Assembly: GCA_041494805.1 (NCBI GenBank)
Contig: JBGQBN010000026.1
Location: 1 to 51,406 of the forward strand
Reading direction: 5' to 3'
DNA from: JBGQBN01 sp041494805
GTDB lineage: Bacteria; Acidobacteriota; Terriglobia; Terriglobales; Acidobacteriaceae
DNA length: 51,406 nt
In this document: one piece after another, positions 44,475 to 51,406 of the stretch
How the letters are laid out: each line of letters starts with the position of its first letter
Position numbering within the stretch: the first letter of the stretch is position 1
The notes under the pieces: model-generated
Databases searched by the model: none
What the model was told of the DNA's origin: nothing
What the model saw: only the letters and a program-made list of their open reading frames with translations
Position numbers and translations under genes: made by a program

Positions 44475-44787
44475 GTTCCCGCTAAGGACGCGCCGGTTCG
44501 AAAGCTGCACAGCGGATTCGATTTCCATCTCCATCTCGTCATCAATCAAGCAACCGGGGCTGTTCTGGTTTCCTCGCGTCTGGCAAATGCGGGCTGGAAC
44601 ATTCCGCTTCCGGTGGGGAACAGGCTGGTAACCACGCCGAGATAACCTTCGTTCGGTAACCGACGAGCCATTGTGTTTGTCGGGATTACGTGTGAGGGTG
44701 GTGGGTGGCAGAGTATGTCGGCAGCCTCGGTAAAGTGCTTTTTTTCAATAGGTTCAACATCAGAGTGGGTGGTCGACCAGGAGTCGT
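44475..44787. other. 313-base intergenic region
   Basis: It separates the beta-helix gene from the SDR gene. It contains GGTAACC twice (about 44629 and 44656), the second inside a TCGGT-A-ACCGA near-palindrome, and a T-rich run near 44738-44745. No clear promoter hexamer pair, RNA gene or conserved ORF was identified. A new transcription unit probably starts here because the following genes are tightly packed. Confidence 0.4.
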
Positions 44788-45840
44788 ATGAGGATATTAC
44801 TGACCGGGCATCAGGGCTATATCGGGGCCGTAGCAGGATCCATCCTGCGTTCTGCGGGCCATGAGGTGACCGGCCTGGACACGGACCTGTTTGCCGGGTG
44901 CGATTTCGGGCAAAAGCCGGCGGAGGTTCGCGAGGTCCGTAAAGACATTCGCAACCTGACGAAAGCAGACCTTACGGGCTTCGAAGCGGTGGTGCACCTG
45001 GCCGCATTGTCGAATGACCCTCTGGGCAACCTGAATGCTGATCTGACGTACGAGATTAACCACCGCGCCTCGGTGCGCATGGCCGAATTGGCCAAAGAGG
45101 CGGGAGTCAAGCGTTTTGTGTTTTCCTCGTCGTGCAGCACCTATGGAGCTTCCGGCGATGCATTTCTGGACGAGACGGCGGCGCTCAACCCGGTGACTGC
45201 GTATGGCGATTCCAAGGTTCTGGTGGAGCGCGATGTGGCGGCGCTGGCGGACGAGCAATTCAGTCCCACGTACATGCGCAATGCGACCGCGTACGGCGTA
45301 TCTCCGCGCCTGCGGCTGGATGTAGTGTTGAACGACTTCGTGGCCTCGGCACTGGCCACGGGCCGGGTATACATCAAAAGCGACGGCACTCCCTGGCGTC
45401 CGATCGTACATATTCGGGACATCATGGGGGCGGTTGTGAGCGTGCTGGAGGCTCCCAGAGACCTCATCCACAACCAGACCTTCAACGTCGGCCAGACCGA
45501 GGAAAACTACCGCATCAGCGAACTGGCCGAGATCGTAGTCGCCACGGTCCCGGGCTCTCGCATCGAATACGCGTCCGGGGGCGGGCCGGATAAGCGCTGC
45601 TACCGCGTCAATTGCGACAAGATTCGCCGGGTGCTCCCCGGCTTCCGGCCCAACTGGACAGCGCGCCAAGGAGCCCAGGAACTTTACGATGCTTATCGCG
45701 CCGCCGGGCTTACGGCGGAAGACTTGGAACGGGGCCGTTACCTGCGTATCAACCACATTCAGCGCCTCTTGAACGCTGGGCAGCTGGATCGTTCGCTACG
45801 CTGGAGCCCACAGCCAGTTGAGGCTGTGGTAGTCAGGTAA
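44788..45840 (+). CDS. NAD-dependent epimerase/dehydratase (extended SDR)
   Basis: A 350-residue SDR with TGHQGYIG at the start, FSSSCSTYG as the catalytic Ser region, YGDSK for Y-x-x-x-K, and WRPIVHIRDI further on. The missing DE pair argues against a 4,6-dehydratase; an epimerase or reductase is more likely. It heads a run of sugar genes (C-methyltransferase, cytidylyltransferase, PIG-L, oxygenase, second SDR), probably one pathway. The last ~40 residues extend beyond the usual fold. Confidence 0.85.
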   Translation: MRILLTGHQGYIGAVAGSILRSAGHEVTGLDTDLFAGCDFGQKPAEVREVRKDIRNLTKADLTGFEAVVHLAALSNDPLGNLNADLTYEINHRASVRMAELAKEAGVKRFVFSSSCSTYGASGDAFLDETAALNPVTAYGDSKVLVERDVAALADEQFSPTYMRNATAYGVSPRLRLDVVLNDFVASALATGRVYIKSDGTPWRPIVHIRDIMGAVVSVLEAPRDLIHNQTFNVGQTEENYRISELAEIVVATVPGSRIEYASGGGPDKRCYRVNCDKIRRVLPGFRPNWTARQGAQELYDAYRAAGLTAEDLERGRYLRINHIQRLLNAGQLDRSLRWSPQPVEAVVVR

Positions 45841-45860
45841 AGGCGGCATTCCAGGGGAGA

Positions 45861-47144
45861 ATGATGGCCACTACGATATCTATGCCCGAGATGCAGCCAA
45901 CTGAGCCACGGGCTGCGACCAAGCCATGCCGCTTCTGCGGCGCGCCCCTGCAGCGGACCTTTGTCGACCTGGGCATGTCTCCGCTGTGCGAGACCTACCC
46001 GGGGCCCGCCGACCTCAACCGTGGCGAAATTTATTATCCCCTGCACACGTACGTGTGCGAAGAATGCCTATTGGTGCAACTGGAAGAATATGAGAGCCCA
46101 GCCAGCATTTTCAGCGACTACGCATATTTCTCGTCCTACTCCGATTCGTGGCTGAAACACTGCGAGAACTATTGCAACAAGATGATCCCGCGTTTCGGCC
46201 TCAACGCGGAGAGTCTTGTGGTCGAAGTCGCCAGCAATGACGGCTACCTGCTGCAATATTTCGTGCAACGGAACATACCGGTGATGGGAATCGAGCCGGC
46301 GGCGAACGTGGCCAAGGTGGCGGTGGGGAAGGGGATCCCAACCCTGGTGCAGTTTTTCGGCACGAAGGTGGCGCAACAGCTGGCTGCCGACGGCCGCGGT
46401 GCAGATCTGGTTCTCGGCAACAACGTCCTGGCGCAAGTCCCGGACCTGAACGATTTTGTCGAAGGGCTCAAGATTCTACTCAAGCCTCACGGGGTTCTGA
46501 CCCTGGAGTTCCCGCACCTGCTCAAACTGATCGAGCTCAACGAATTCGACACCATTTACCACGAACATTTCTCGTACTTCTCGATGCTCGCAACCGAACG
46601 CATCCTGCAAGCCCACGGGCTGAGAGTGTTCGATGTGGAAGAGTTAAAATCGCACGGCGGCTCTCTGCGCGTCTATGCGTGCCGGCAGGAGGATGCAACG
46701 CACCCGCGGCAGCCAAGCGTGAAGAGGGTGATTGCGGACGAGGAGCGGGCCGGGCTAGGCACGGTGGCAGGCTATGGCAGCTATGCGCAACAGGTGAAGG
46801 AAACCAAGTTGGCACTGGTGGATTTTCTCGTCACGGCCGCTAAGCAAGGCAAGAAAGTAGCAGGGTATGGAGCTCCTGGGAAGAGCGCAACTCTGTTGCA
46901 TTTCTGCGGCATCACCAAGGATCTGATCGAATACACGGTGGACCGAAGTCCCTACAAGCAGGGTCGGTTCCTGCCGGGCACTCACATTCCGATTTACCAC
47001 CCGGACCGGATTCAGGAGACGAAGCCGGACTACGTTGTGATCCTGCCATGGAATCTGAAGGATGAAATCATGCAGCAACTGCAATTCATCCGACAGTGGG
47101 GCGGTCGTTTCGTTGTGCCGATTCCGAAGGTAGCACTCGATTGA
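45861..47144 (+). CDS. Sugar C-methyltransferase (TylC3/NovU type)
   Basis: A 427-residue SAM-dependent enzyme. The N-terminal zinc domain has C-x-x-C pairs (CRFCG and CEECL), the central methyltransferase has VEVASNDGYLLQYF and GIEPAANVA, and the C-terminal domain has GYGAPGKSATLL. This three-part build is that of enzymes that add a branch methyl at C3 of 4-keto-6-deoxy nucleotide sugars. With the cytidylyltransferase next door the substrate may be CDP-linked. GGGGAG precedes the ATG. Confidence 0.92.
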   Translation: MMATTISMPEMQPTEPRAATKPCRFCGAPLQRTFVDLGMSPLCETYPGPADLNRGEIYYPLHTYVCEECLLVQLEEYESPASIFSDYAYFSSYSDSWLKHCENYCNKMIPRFGLNAESLVVEVASNDGYLLQYFVQRNIPVMGIEPAANVAKVAVGKGIPTLVQFFGTKVAQQLAADGRGADLVLGNNVLAQVPDLNDFVEGLKILLKPHGVLTLEFPHLLKLIELNEFDTIYHEHFSYFSMLATERILQAHGLRVFDVEELKSHGGSLRVYACRQEDATHPRQPSVKRVIADEERAGLGTVAGYGSYAQQVKETKLALVDFLVTAAKQGKKVAGYGAPGKSATLLHFCGITKDLIEYTVDRSPYKQGRFLPGTHIPIYHPDRIQETKPDYVVILPWNLKDEIMQQLQFIRQWGGRFVVPIPKVALD

Positions 47145-47168
47145 AGCGGCAAGCTGCGAGGTGAATTC

Positions 47169-47990
47169 ATGAAGGTGGTTCTTTTCTGCGGGGGAGCAGG
47201 CATGCGACTCCGGGGGTACGCCGACGACGTGCCCAAACCCATGGTGCAAATCGGGACGCGGCCCATTCTGTGGCATTTGATGAAGTACTACGCTCATTTC
47301 GGGCACAAGGACTTCATCCTCTGTCTCGGACACTTGGGCAACTGTATCAAGGACTACTTCCTACACTACGATGAAGCCGTGTCCAATGACTTCGTTTGGT
47401 CGAAAGGCGGCAAGGATATCCACTTTCTGAACCGCGACATCGACGATTGGAAGATTACCTTTGTAGAAACTGGGGCCAACGCCAATCTGGGGCAGCGACT
47501 CAAGGCGGTGGAGCCTCACCTGCAGGGCGAGGAAGTGTTTCTGGCGAACTACAGCGATGGGCTGAGCGATGTACCGCTTCCGCAGGTGATCGATACCTTC
47601 CGACGGAGCAAGGCGATTGCTTCTCTTCTTTTGGTGCAACCGACAGCGAGTTTTGACATTGTCCACGTCGGACCCGAGGGTATGGTAGGCAACATTTGCG
47701 CGTTGAGCAGCAGCGACCTGTGGATCAACGGCGGCTACTTTGTGATGCGCAATGAGATCTTTCGTTACATTCAGCCGGGCGAGGAACTCGTACGAGAGCC
47801 CTTCCAGCGGTTGATTGAGAAGAAGGCGCTGCTGGCGTACAAGTACACGGGGTTCTGGCAGTGCATGGACACTTTCAAGGACAAGCAGCGTCTGGAGGAA
47901 CTCAACCACAGCACGGCGCCGTGGAAAGTCTGGAATAATGGGGCAAGCGCCACAGCCAAGCATCTGGGAGTGACATCCACCGGCGTATGA
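47169..47990 (+). CDS. rfbF: Glucose-1-phosphate cytidylyltransferase-like enzyme
   Basis: A 273-residue nucleotidyltransferase. CGGAGMRLRG with KPMVQIGTRPILWH near the start, then WKITFVETG, NYSDGLSDV, WINGGYFVM, LAYKYTGFWQCMDTFKDK and APWKVW follow the RfbF sequence closely. It would make CDP-glucose, or a related CDP-sugar, from CTP and the sugar 1-phosphate. CDP-glucose 4,6-dehydratase (RfbG) is not evident nearby. The stop overlaps the PIG-L gene by four bases. Confidence 0.9.
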   Translation: MKVVLFCGGAGMRLRGYADDVPKPMVQIGTRPILWHLMKYYAHFGHKDFILCLGHLGNCIKDYFLHYDEAVSNDFVWSKGGKDIHFLNRDIDDWKITFVETGANANLGQRLKAVEPHLQGEEVFLANYSDGLSDVPLPQVIDTFRRSKAIASLLLVQPTASFDIVHVGPEGMVGNICALSSSDLWINGGYFVMRNEIFRYIQPGEELVREPFQRLIEKKALLAYKYTGFWQCMDTFKDKQRLEELNHSTAPWKVWNNGASATAKHLGVTSTGV

Positions 47991-48637
47991 TGCACCTCAA
48001 TCTGGAAGGCAGCGCCAGCGGACGCCTGGTGGTTCTGTGCTTAGGCTCCCACTCCGACGACATCGAAATCGGTTGTGGCGGCACCATCCTGCGCCTGGCC
48101 GACCAACGGCCTGACATTGAGTTTCATTGGGTTGTATTCAACGCTATCGGTGTCCGGGAAAAGGAGGCGCGGCGCGGTGCTGAACTGTTCGCAGGGCAAC
48201 GTTTGAAGGGGACGATCTTCAAGACCTTCCAGGATGGGTTCATGCCCTACGCGGGAGCCGAGGTGAAGACGGTTTTCGAAAAAGAGTTGAAGCAGCTTTC
48301 TCCGGACCTCATCTTTACTCACACGCGCCAGGACGCGCATCAAGACCATCGCCTGATATCGGAGTTGACCTTGAATACATTTCGGGATCACTTGATTTTG
48401 GAGTATGAGATTCCAAAATATGACGGCGACTTGGGACAACCAAGCGTGTTTGTGCCGCTCGAACATAAGACCTACCAGGAGAAAGTCCGGCGCATCATGG
48501 GTACCTTCCAGTCGCAACATGTGAAGCGCTGGTTCCAGCCGGAAACATTTCTCTCGCTGATGCGGCTGCGCGGGATGGAATGCAATGCACCCAGCGGTTA
48601 CGCCGAGGCTTTCTATGGGCGAAAGCTGGTGCTCTGA
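47987..48637 (+). CDS. PIG-L (LmbE-like) N-deacetylase
   Basis: A 216-residue protein with the PIG-L zinc motifs SHSDDIEIGCGG (replacing the usual PHPDDxxxG; His and both Asp are kept) and HTRQDAHQDHR. Family members remove N-acetyl groups from GlcNAc-type sugars. It overlaps the cytidylyltransferase by four bases, so it is likely a step on the same sugar. Substrate unknown. Confidence 0.9.
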   Translation: MMHLNLEGSASGRLVVLCLGSHSDDIEIGCGGTILRLADQRPDIEFHWVVFNAIGVREKEARRGAELFAGQRLKGTIFKTFQDGFMPYAGAEVKTVFEKELKQLSPDLIFTHTRQDAHQDHRLISELTLNTFRDHLILEYEIPKYDGDLGQPSVFVPLEHKTYQEKVRRIMGTFQSQHVKRWFQPETFLSLMRLRGMECNAPSGYAEAFYGRKLVL

Positions 48638-48716
48638 GGTGAGGATTCCTGAAGGCGGGTCTTCTGGTTTGGGCAAGATTTTGCAGGACTCATGAACGGA
48701 ACGAAGGAGTAGCTCG

Positions 48717-49622
48717 ATGAATATCTTTGTTGATTCCAAGCTGAGCGATGACGATCGGAGACGGGAGCTGTATCGTGGGTCCCTCTTCGTCCATTCTCCA
48801 TGCCCAAGCGCCTTGAAGCTCTGCCAGTTGGCGCAAGAACTGATCGCGGAAGCCTTCGGCTCGCTGGATCCTGTCAAAGTACATGAGACCGTGCCGGCAG
48901 AGAAGTGTGCCGAGATTCTGGCCGTTCTGAAACCGAAGTTCATCCACCACCCTAAGTCCAAGCAGTACATCCAGGGGATGTTGGCGGAACTCGGGTGCAA
49001 CCGCGAAAAGACTTATTTCGACGTGCCCCGCATGCGAACGGCTTTTCCTGGCGACTACCTGAAATCGGGCATTGCCTATGCATTTCACCCCCACCGGGAC
49101 ACCTGGTACTCGGCGCCCTTCTGCCAGATTAATTGGTGGATGCCGATCTATGAGATCAACTCCGAGAATTGCATGGCAATTCACCCGCGTTATTGGGACC
49201 GGGCGGTGAAAAACGGGTCCAAGGAATACAACTACTACAAGTGGAACCTGGAGAGTCGACAGAGCGCAGCGCAGCACGTGAAGGCCGACACGCGGGTGCA
49301 ACCCCGGCCCGAAGAGCCGGTTGATCTCGAACCGTCGGTGCGGCTGGTTTGTGACGTTGGCGGCGTATACCAGTTTTCTGCGCAACAGATGCATTCGACA
49401 GTACCGAATACCTCGAACGTGACCCGGTACAGCATCGACTTTCGAACGGTCCATCTAGATGATGTCAGAGGACAGATTGGGGCCGCGAATGTGGATTCGG
49501 CGTGCACCGGGACTACGATGGGAGACTACTTGCGAGGGGCTGATTTATTGCATCTTCCAGAGGATGCGCTGGCGCTCTATATGGATGGCACGGAATCACA
49601 GTATGTCAGGACGCCGCGCTAG
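48717..49622 (+). CDS. 2-oxoglutarate/Fe(II) oxygenase-like protein (phytanoyl-CoA dioxygenase-like)
   Basis: A 301-residue protein. The H-x-D pair appears in FHPHRDTWY (about residues 122-130), the distal His in FSAQQMHSTVP, and a downstream Arg in TRYSIDFRTVH, which fits the 2OG-binding Arg. This is the double-stranded beta-helix facial triad. It may hydroxylate or oxidise a sugar or its amine. AGGAG about seven bases upstream supports the ATG. The first 110 residues are helical and specific to this subfamily. Confidence 0.72.
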   Translation: MNIFVDSKLSDDDRRRELYRGSLFVHSPCPSALKLCQLAQELIAEAFGSLDPVKVHETVPAEKCAEILAVLKPKFIHHPKSKQYIQGMLAELGCNREKTYFDVPRMRTAFPGDYLKSGIAYAFHPHRDTWYSAPFCQINWWMPIYEINSENCMAIHPRYWDRAVKNGSKEYNYYKWNLESRQSAAQHVKADTRVQPRPEEPVDLEPSVRLVCDVGGVYQFSAQQMHSTVPNTSNVTRYSIDFRTVHLDDVRGQIGAANVDSACTGTTMGDYLRGADLLHLPEDALALYMDGTESQYVRTPR

Positions 49623-49636
49623 CCGCGCGATTCCTT

Positions 49637-50590
49637 ATGGGAGATCTGGGCGGGCTGAATGTTCTCGTCATCGGTGGCAACGGCTTTCTGGGGAGACCTT
49701 TGCTCGCGTGCCTGGAGAAAGCGGGCGCCTGCATTCAGGCGGTGTCTCGCAGCCTCCCATCCGAAACGGGGAAGGTCCGATGGTGGCACGGATCTGCGGC
49801 CGACATGCAGTGGCTCCGCGAGCTGATAACCCGTCTCAAACCCGATGTGATCTACCAGCTGGCCAGCGCCAGCCTGGGTGGGCAGGATCCAGGGCTGGTG
49901 CTGCCGGCGTTTGAGGACGATCTCCGCACCACGGTCAACACCCTGGTCGCCGCGCAGGAATGCGGCGCCAGCCGCGTGATCTTCACTCGTTCCCTGGATG
50001 AGCCGCCACCGGCGAAGAACGCGAAGGCGCCCGCTTCCCCGTATGCGGCTGCGAAGGCGGCTTCGGGCCTTTATGGGCGAATGTTCCACGAGCTCTACGG
50101 GCTACCGGTGGTGATGCTGCGGCCATTCATGACCTACGGTCCTGGACAGAAGGCCTACAAAGTAATTCCGTACACGATTCTCTCCATGCTGAGGGGTGAG
50201 TCCCCAAGACTTTCTTCAGGGAAGAGAGGCGTGGATTGGGTCTATGTCGACGATGTCGTTTCAGCGTTCATCGCGGCGGCAACCAGAGCGGAGGCGGTTG
50301 GAAAGGAAATCGATCTCGGAACGGGTAGGCTGCACTCTGTCCACCATGTCGTGGAGGAGATCCGAAAGCTGATTCCGGGAGCACCCGAGCCCAGCTTTGG
50401 ATCTCGACCCGATCGCGTGCATGAGGAAAACCGCGCCGCTGACCTCAAGACGGCGGAAAGTAGCTTGCGATGGCGGTCCACGACGCCTCTCACGGAAGGG
50501 TTGTCTCTAACGATCGACTGGTATCGACGGAATTTGGATCACTACACCGCCGCTGAGGGCCGCGCGACGCCGATTACTGCAATTCGGTGA
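49637..50590 (+). CDS. NAD-dependent epimerase/dehydratase (extended SDR)
   Basis: A 317-residue SDR with GGNGFLGRP (about 13-21), the Y-x-x-x-K pair in SPYAAAK, RPFMTYGPGQ and WVYVDDV. The catalytic Ser/Thr region is degenerate (TRSLDEPPP). It follows the oxygenase-like gene by 14 bases, so it closes the sugar-modification run. A 4-ketoreductase or epimerase role is most likely; specificity is unknown. Confidence 0.85.
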   Translation: MGDLGGLNVLVIGGNGFLGRPLLACLEKAGACIQAVSRSLPSETGKVRWWHGSAADMQWLRELITRLKPDVIYQLASASLGGQDPGLVLPAFEDDLRTTVNTLVAAQECGASRVIFTRSLDEPPPAKNAKAPASPYAAAKAASGLYGRMFHELYGLPVVMLRPFMTYGPGQKAYKVIPYTILSMLRGESPRLSSGKRGVDWVYVDDVVSAFIAAATRAEAVGKEIDLGTGRLHSVHHVVEEIRKLIPGAPEPSFGSRPDRVHEENRAADLKTAESSLRWRSTTPLTEGLSLTIDWYRRNLDHYTAAEGRATPITAIR

Positions 50591-50626
50591 GGACTAGCCT
50601 GCACCTCACGCCGGCACCAGATCAGG

Positions 50627-50632
50627 TATAAT
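50627..50632 (+). promoter_or_regulatory. Perfect TATAAT -10 element before the last gene
   Basis: TATAAT lies 108 bases upstream of the GTG at 50741. No good -35 hexamer was found at 16-18 bases; the sequence there is CCTCAC. It may use an activator. It suggests the secreted protein starts its own transcription unit. Confidence 0.35.
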
Positions 50633-50740
50633 CCCTTCTGCCCTTCCCCGGGGTGGCGCCCGTAGTCCTGTTCCGCAAGCGTGCTCTCGTCCTCTGAATC
50701 GCACGCCCGCGTCCGCACAGCAATGCACAAGGAGCTCAGT

Positions 50741-51406
50741 GTGAAAGCATCAGACTTCAGCCTGCGAACTTTGCCTGATTTCAGATTGGCTGGTCTGCGC
50801 CAACTGGTTATTGTGGCGTGCTTACTGGTTCCAACCGTGTGTCCAGCGGCAATCTCTTTCGTGCAGCAAAACTACTCGGTGCCGCAGGCGCCGCAGTCGA
50901 TCGTCTCCGTGACGTATGCGGCAGCGCAGGTAGCCGGCGACACGAACATCGTGGCGATTGGGTGGAGCGACAGCACCTCGTCGGTGACGTCCATCACCGA
51001 CAGCCGAAACAACATCTACAGCCTCGCCATCGGACCAACGCGACAAAGCGGCGTGCAAAGCATTTCTATCTACGTTGCCAAGAATGTGGTCGCGGCCGCA
51101 GCCAACCAAAACACGGTGACCGTAACCTTCAGCGCAGCGGTTCCATATCCGGATGTCCGCATCCTTGCATATCGCGGCCTGGATACGGTGGCGCCAGTTG
51201 AAGCTGCAGTTGGTGCAGCGGGTACCGGAGCAACCAGCAACTCCGGGTCGCTGATCACGACCAACGCCAATGACCTGCTGTTCGCCGCCAATAATGTGTC
51301 GTCACTGACCAATGCATCCGGCGGCGGGTTTACGAACCGCGTCATTACGAGTCCGGACGGCGACATCGCGGAGGATCGAATCGTCACCGCGGCAGGGACC
51401 TACAGC
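50741..51406 (+). CDS. Secreted beta-rich repeat protein, N-terminal part (3' end outside window)
   Basis: The frame is open from GTG 50741 (AAGGAG at 50729-50734) to the window edge, 222 codons without a stop. A hydrophobic segment (LVIVACLLVPTVCPAA, about 22-37) is a probable Sec signal. The mature part is Ser/Thr/Val/Ala-rich with strand-forming stretches (SIVSVTYAAAQV, SISIYVAKNVV, TVTVTFSAAV), typical of extracellular Ig-like or jelly-roll domains. No enzyme motif is seen in the portion present. An in-frame ATG at 50723 is an alternative start. It may be a surface adhesin or carbohydrate-binding protein. Confidence 0.7.
   Translation, partial: MKASDFSLRTLPDFRLAGLRQLVIVACLLVPTVCPAAISFVQQNYSVPQAPQSIVSVTYAAAQVAGDTNIVAIGWSDSTSSVTSITDSRNNIYSLAIGPTRQSGVQSISIYVAKNVVAAAANQNTVTVTFSAAVPYPDVRILAYRGLDTVAPVEAAVGAAGTGATSNSGSLITTNANDLLFAANNVSSLTNASGGGFTNRVITSPDGDIAEDRIVTAAGTYS

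Noticed and set aside
44475..44640. Open frame continuing after the beta-helix gene
   Set aside because: The peptide has no recognisable family and no ribosome-binding site, and lies in a different frame from the beta-helix gene.
32726..44740. Shared GTAAAGTGCT at 32727 and 44730 as a common regulatory box
   Set aside because: Identical 10-mers are expected by chance many times in 51 kb, and no -35-like element is shared.
1..51406. tRNA, rRNA, CRISPR arrays, integrases and intact insertion sequences
   Set aside because: None was seen when reading through the gaps and gene products. The rearrangement at 8937-9572 has no transposase or terminal repeats, so it is treated as homologous or illegitimate recombination.

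Overview
The window is about 51 kb of GC-rich bacterial DNA (roughly 60% G+C by eye) with essentially every gene on the + strand. It is one long surface-polysaccharide (exopolysaccharide, O-antigen or capsule) locus of a Gram-negative bacterium. An outer-membrane beta-barrel, a Wzz/GumC-type chain-length protein and a separate BY-kinase indicate a double membrane. Codon use, frequent GTG/TTG starts, DUF4910 and secreted beta-helix proteins suggest Acidobacteriota. That assignment is inference, because no rRNA or marker gene is present.

Layout. (A) 1-4598: export and initiation core, with a barrel protein (partial), a chain-length/co-polymerase protein, a tyrosine autokinase and a polyprenyl-phosphate sugar-1-phosphate transferase with an unusual N-terminal domain. 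(B) 4710-10484: amino-sugar/uronate nucleotide pathway, with a Gfo/Idh/MocA dehydrogenase, a left-handed beta-helix acetyltransferase, two DegT aminotransferases and a short UDP-sugar-dehydrogenase-like protein. Between 8937 and 9572 lies a scar: the start of a deacetylase gene, a frameshifted second copy of the acetyltransferase and the first 12-13 codons of an aminotransferase. (C) 10494-20141: glycosyltransferases, a predicted six-hairpin protein, two deacetylases (NodB-like and YdjC/ChbG-like), an SDR epimerase, a second Gfo/Idh/MocA enzyme and a FemAB/GNAT-like transferase. (D) 20270-31379: a Wzy/WaaL-type membrane protein, GT4 enzymes, a close homologue of GDP-mannose 3,5-epimerase, a Wzm/Wzt ABC exporter with a C-terminal carbohydrate-binding domain, an FkbM methyltransferase, two GT-A enzymes and an unexpected membrane-anchored nucleoside-hydrolase-like protein. 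(E) 31443-34244: a protein with an internally duplicated Cys-rich domain and a secreted parallel beta-helix protein. (F) 34399-42974: an RMD-like reductase and the complete four-enzyme GDP-D-glycero-alpha-D-manno-heptose set (HddC, GmhA, GmhB, HddA), then a FemAB-like protein, a deacetylase, an RmlC-type 3,5-epimerase and a DUF4910 protein. (G) 43149-50590: a second beta-helix protein, then an SDR, a C-methyltransferase, a glucose-1-phosphate cytidylyltransferase, a PIG-L deacetylase, a 2OG-Fe(II) oxygenase-like protein and an SDR, which look like a branched deoxysugar module. (H) 50741-end: the start of a secreted repeat-rich protein running off the window.

Together the genes supply at least three kinds of activated sugar: a diacetamido-uronate type, a GDP-heptose or 6-deoxyheptose type, and a CDP-linked C-methyl deoxysugar type. 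They also supply assembly glycosyltransferases, decorating enzymes and two possible export logics (Wzz/Wzc/Wzy-like and Wzm/Wzt). Many junctions are ATGA or 8-nt overlaps, so long operons are likely. No tRNA, rRNA, CRISPR array, integrase or intact insertion sequence was recognised.
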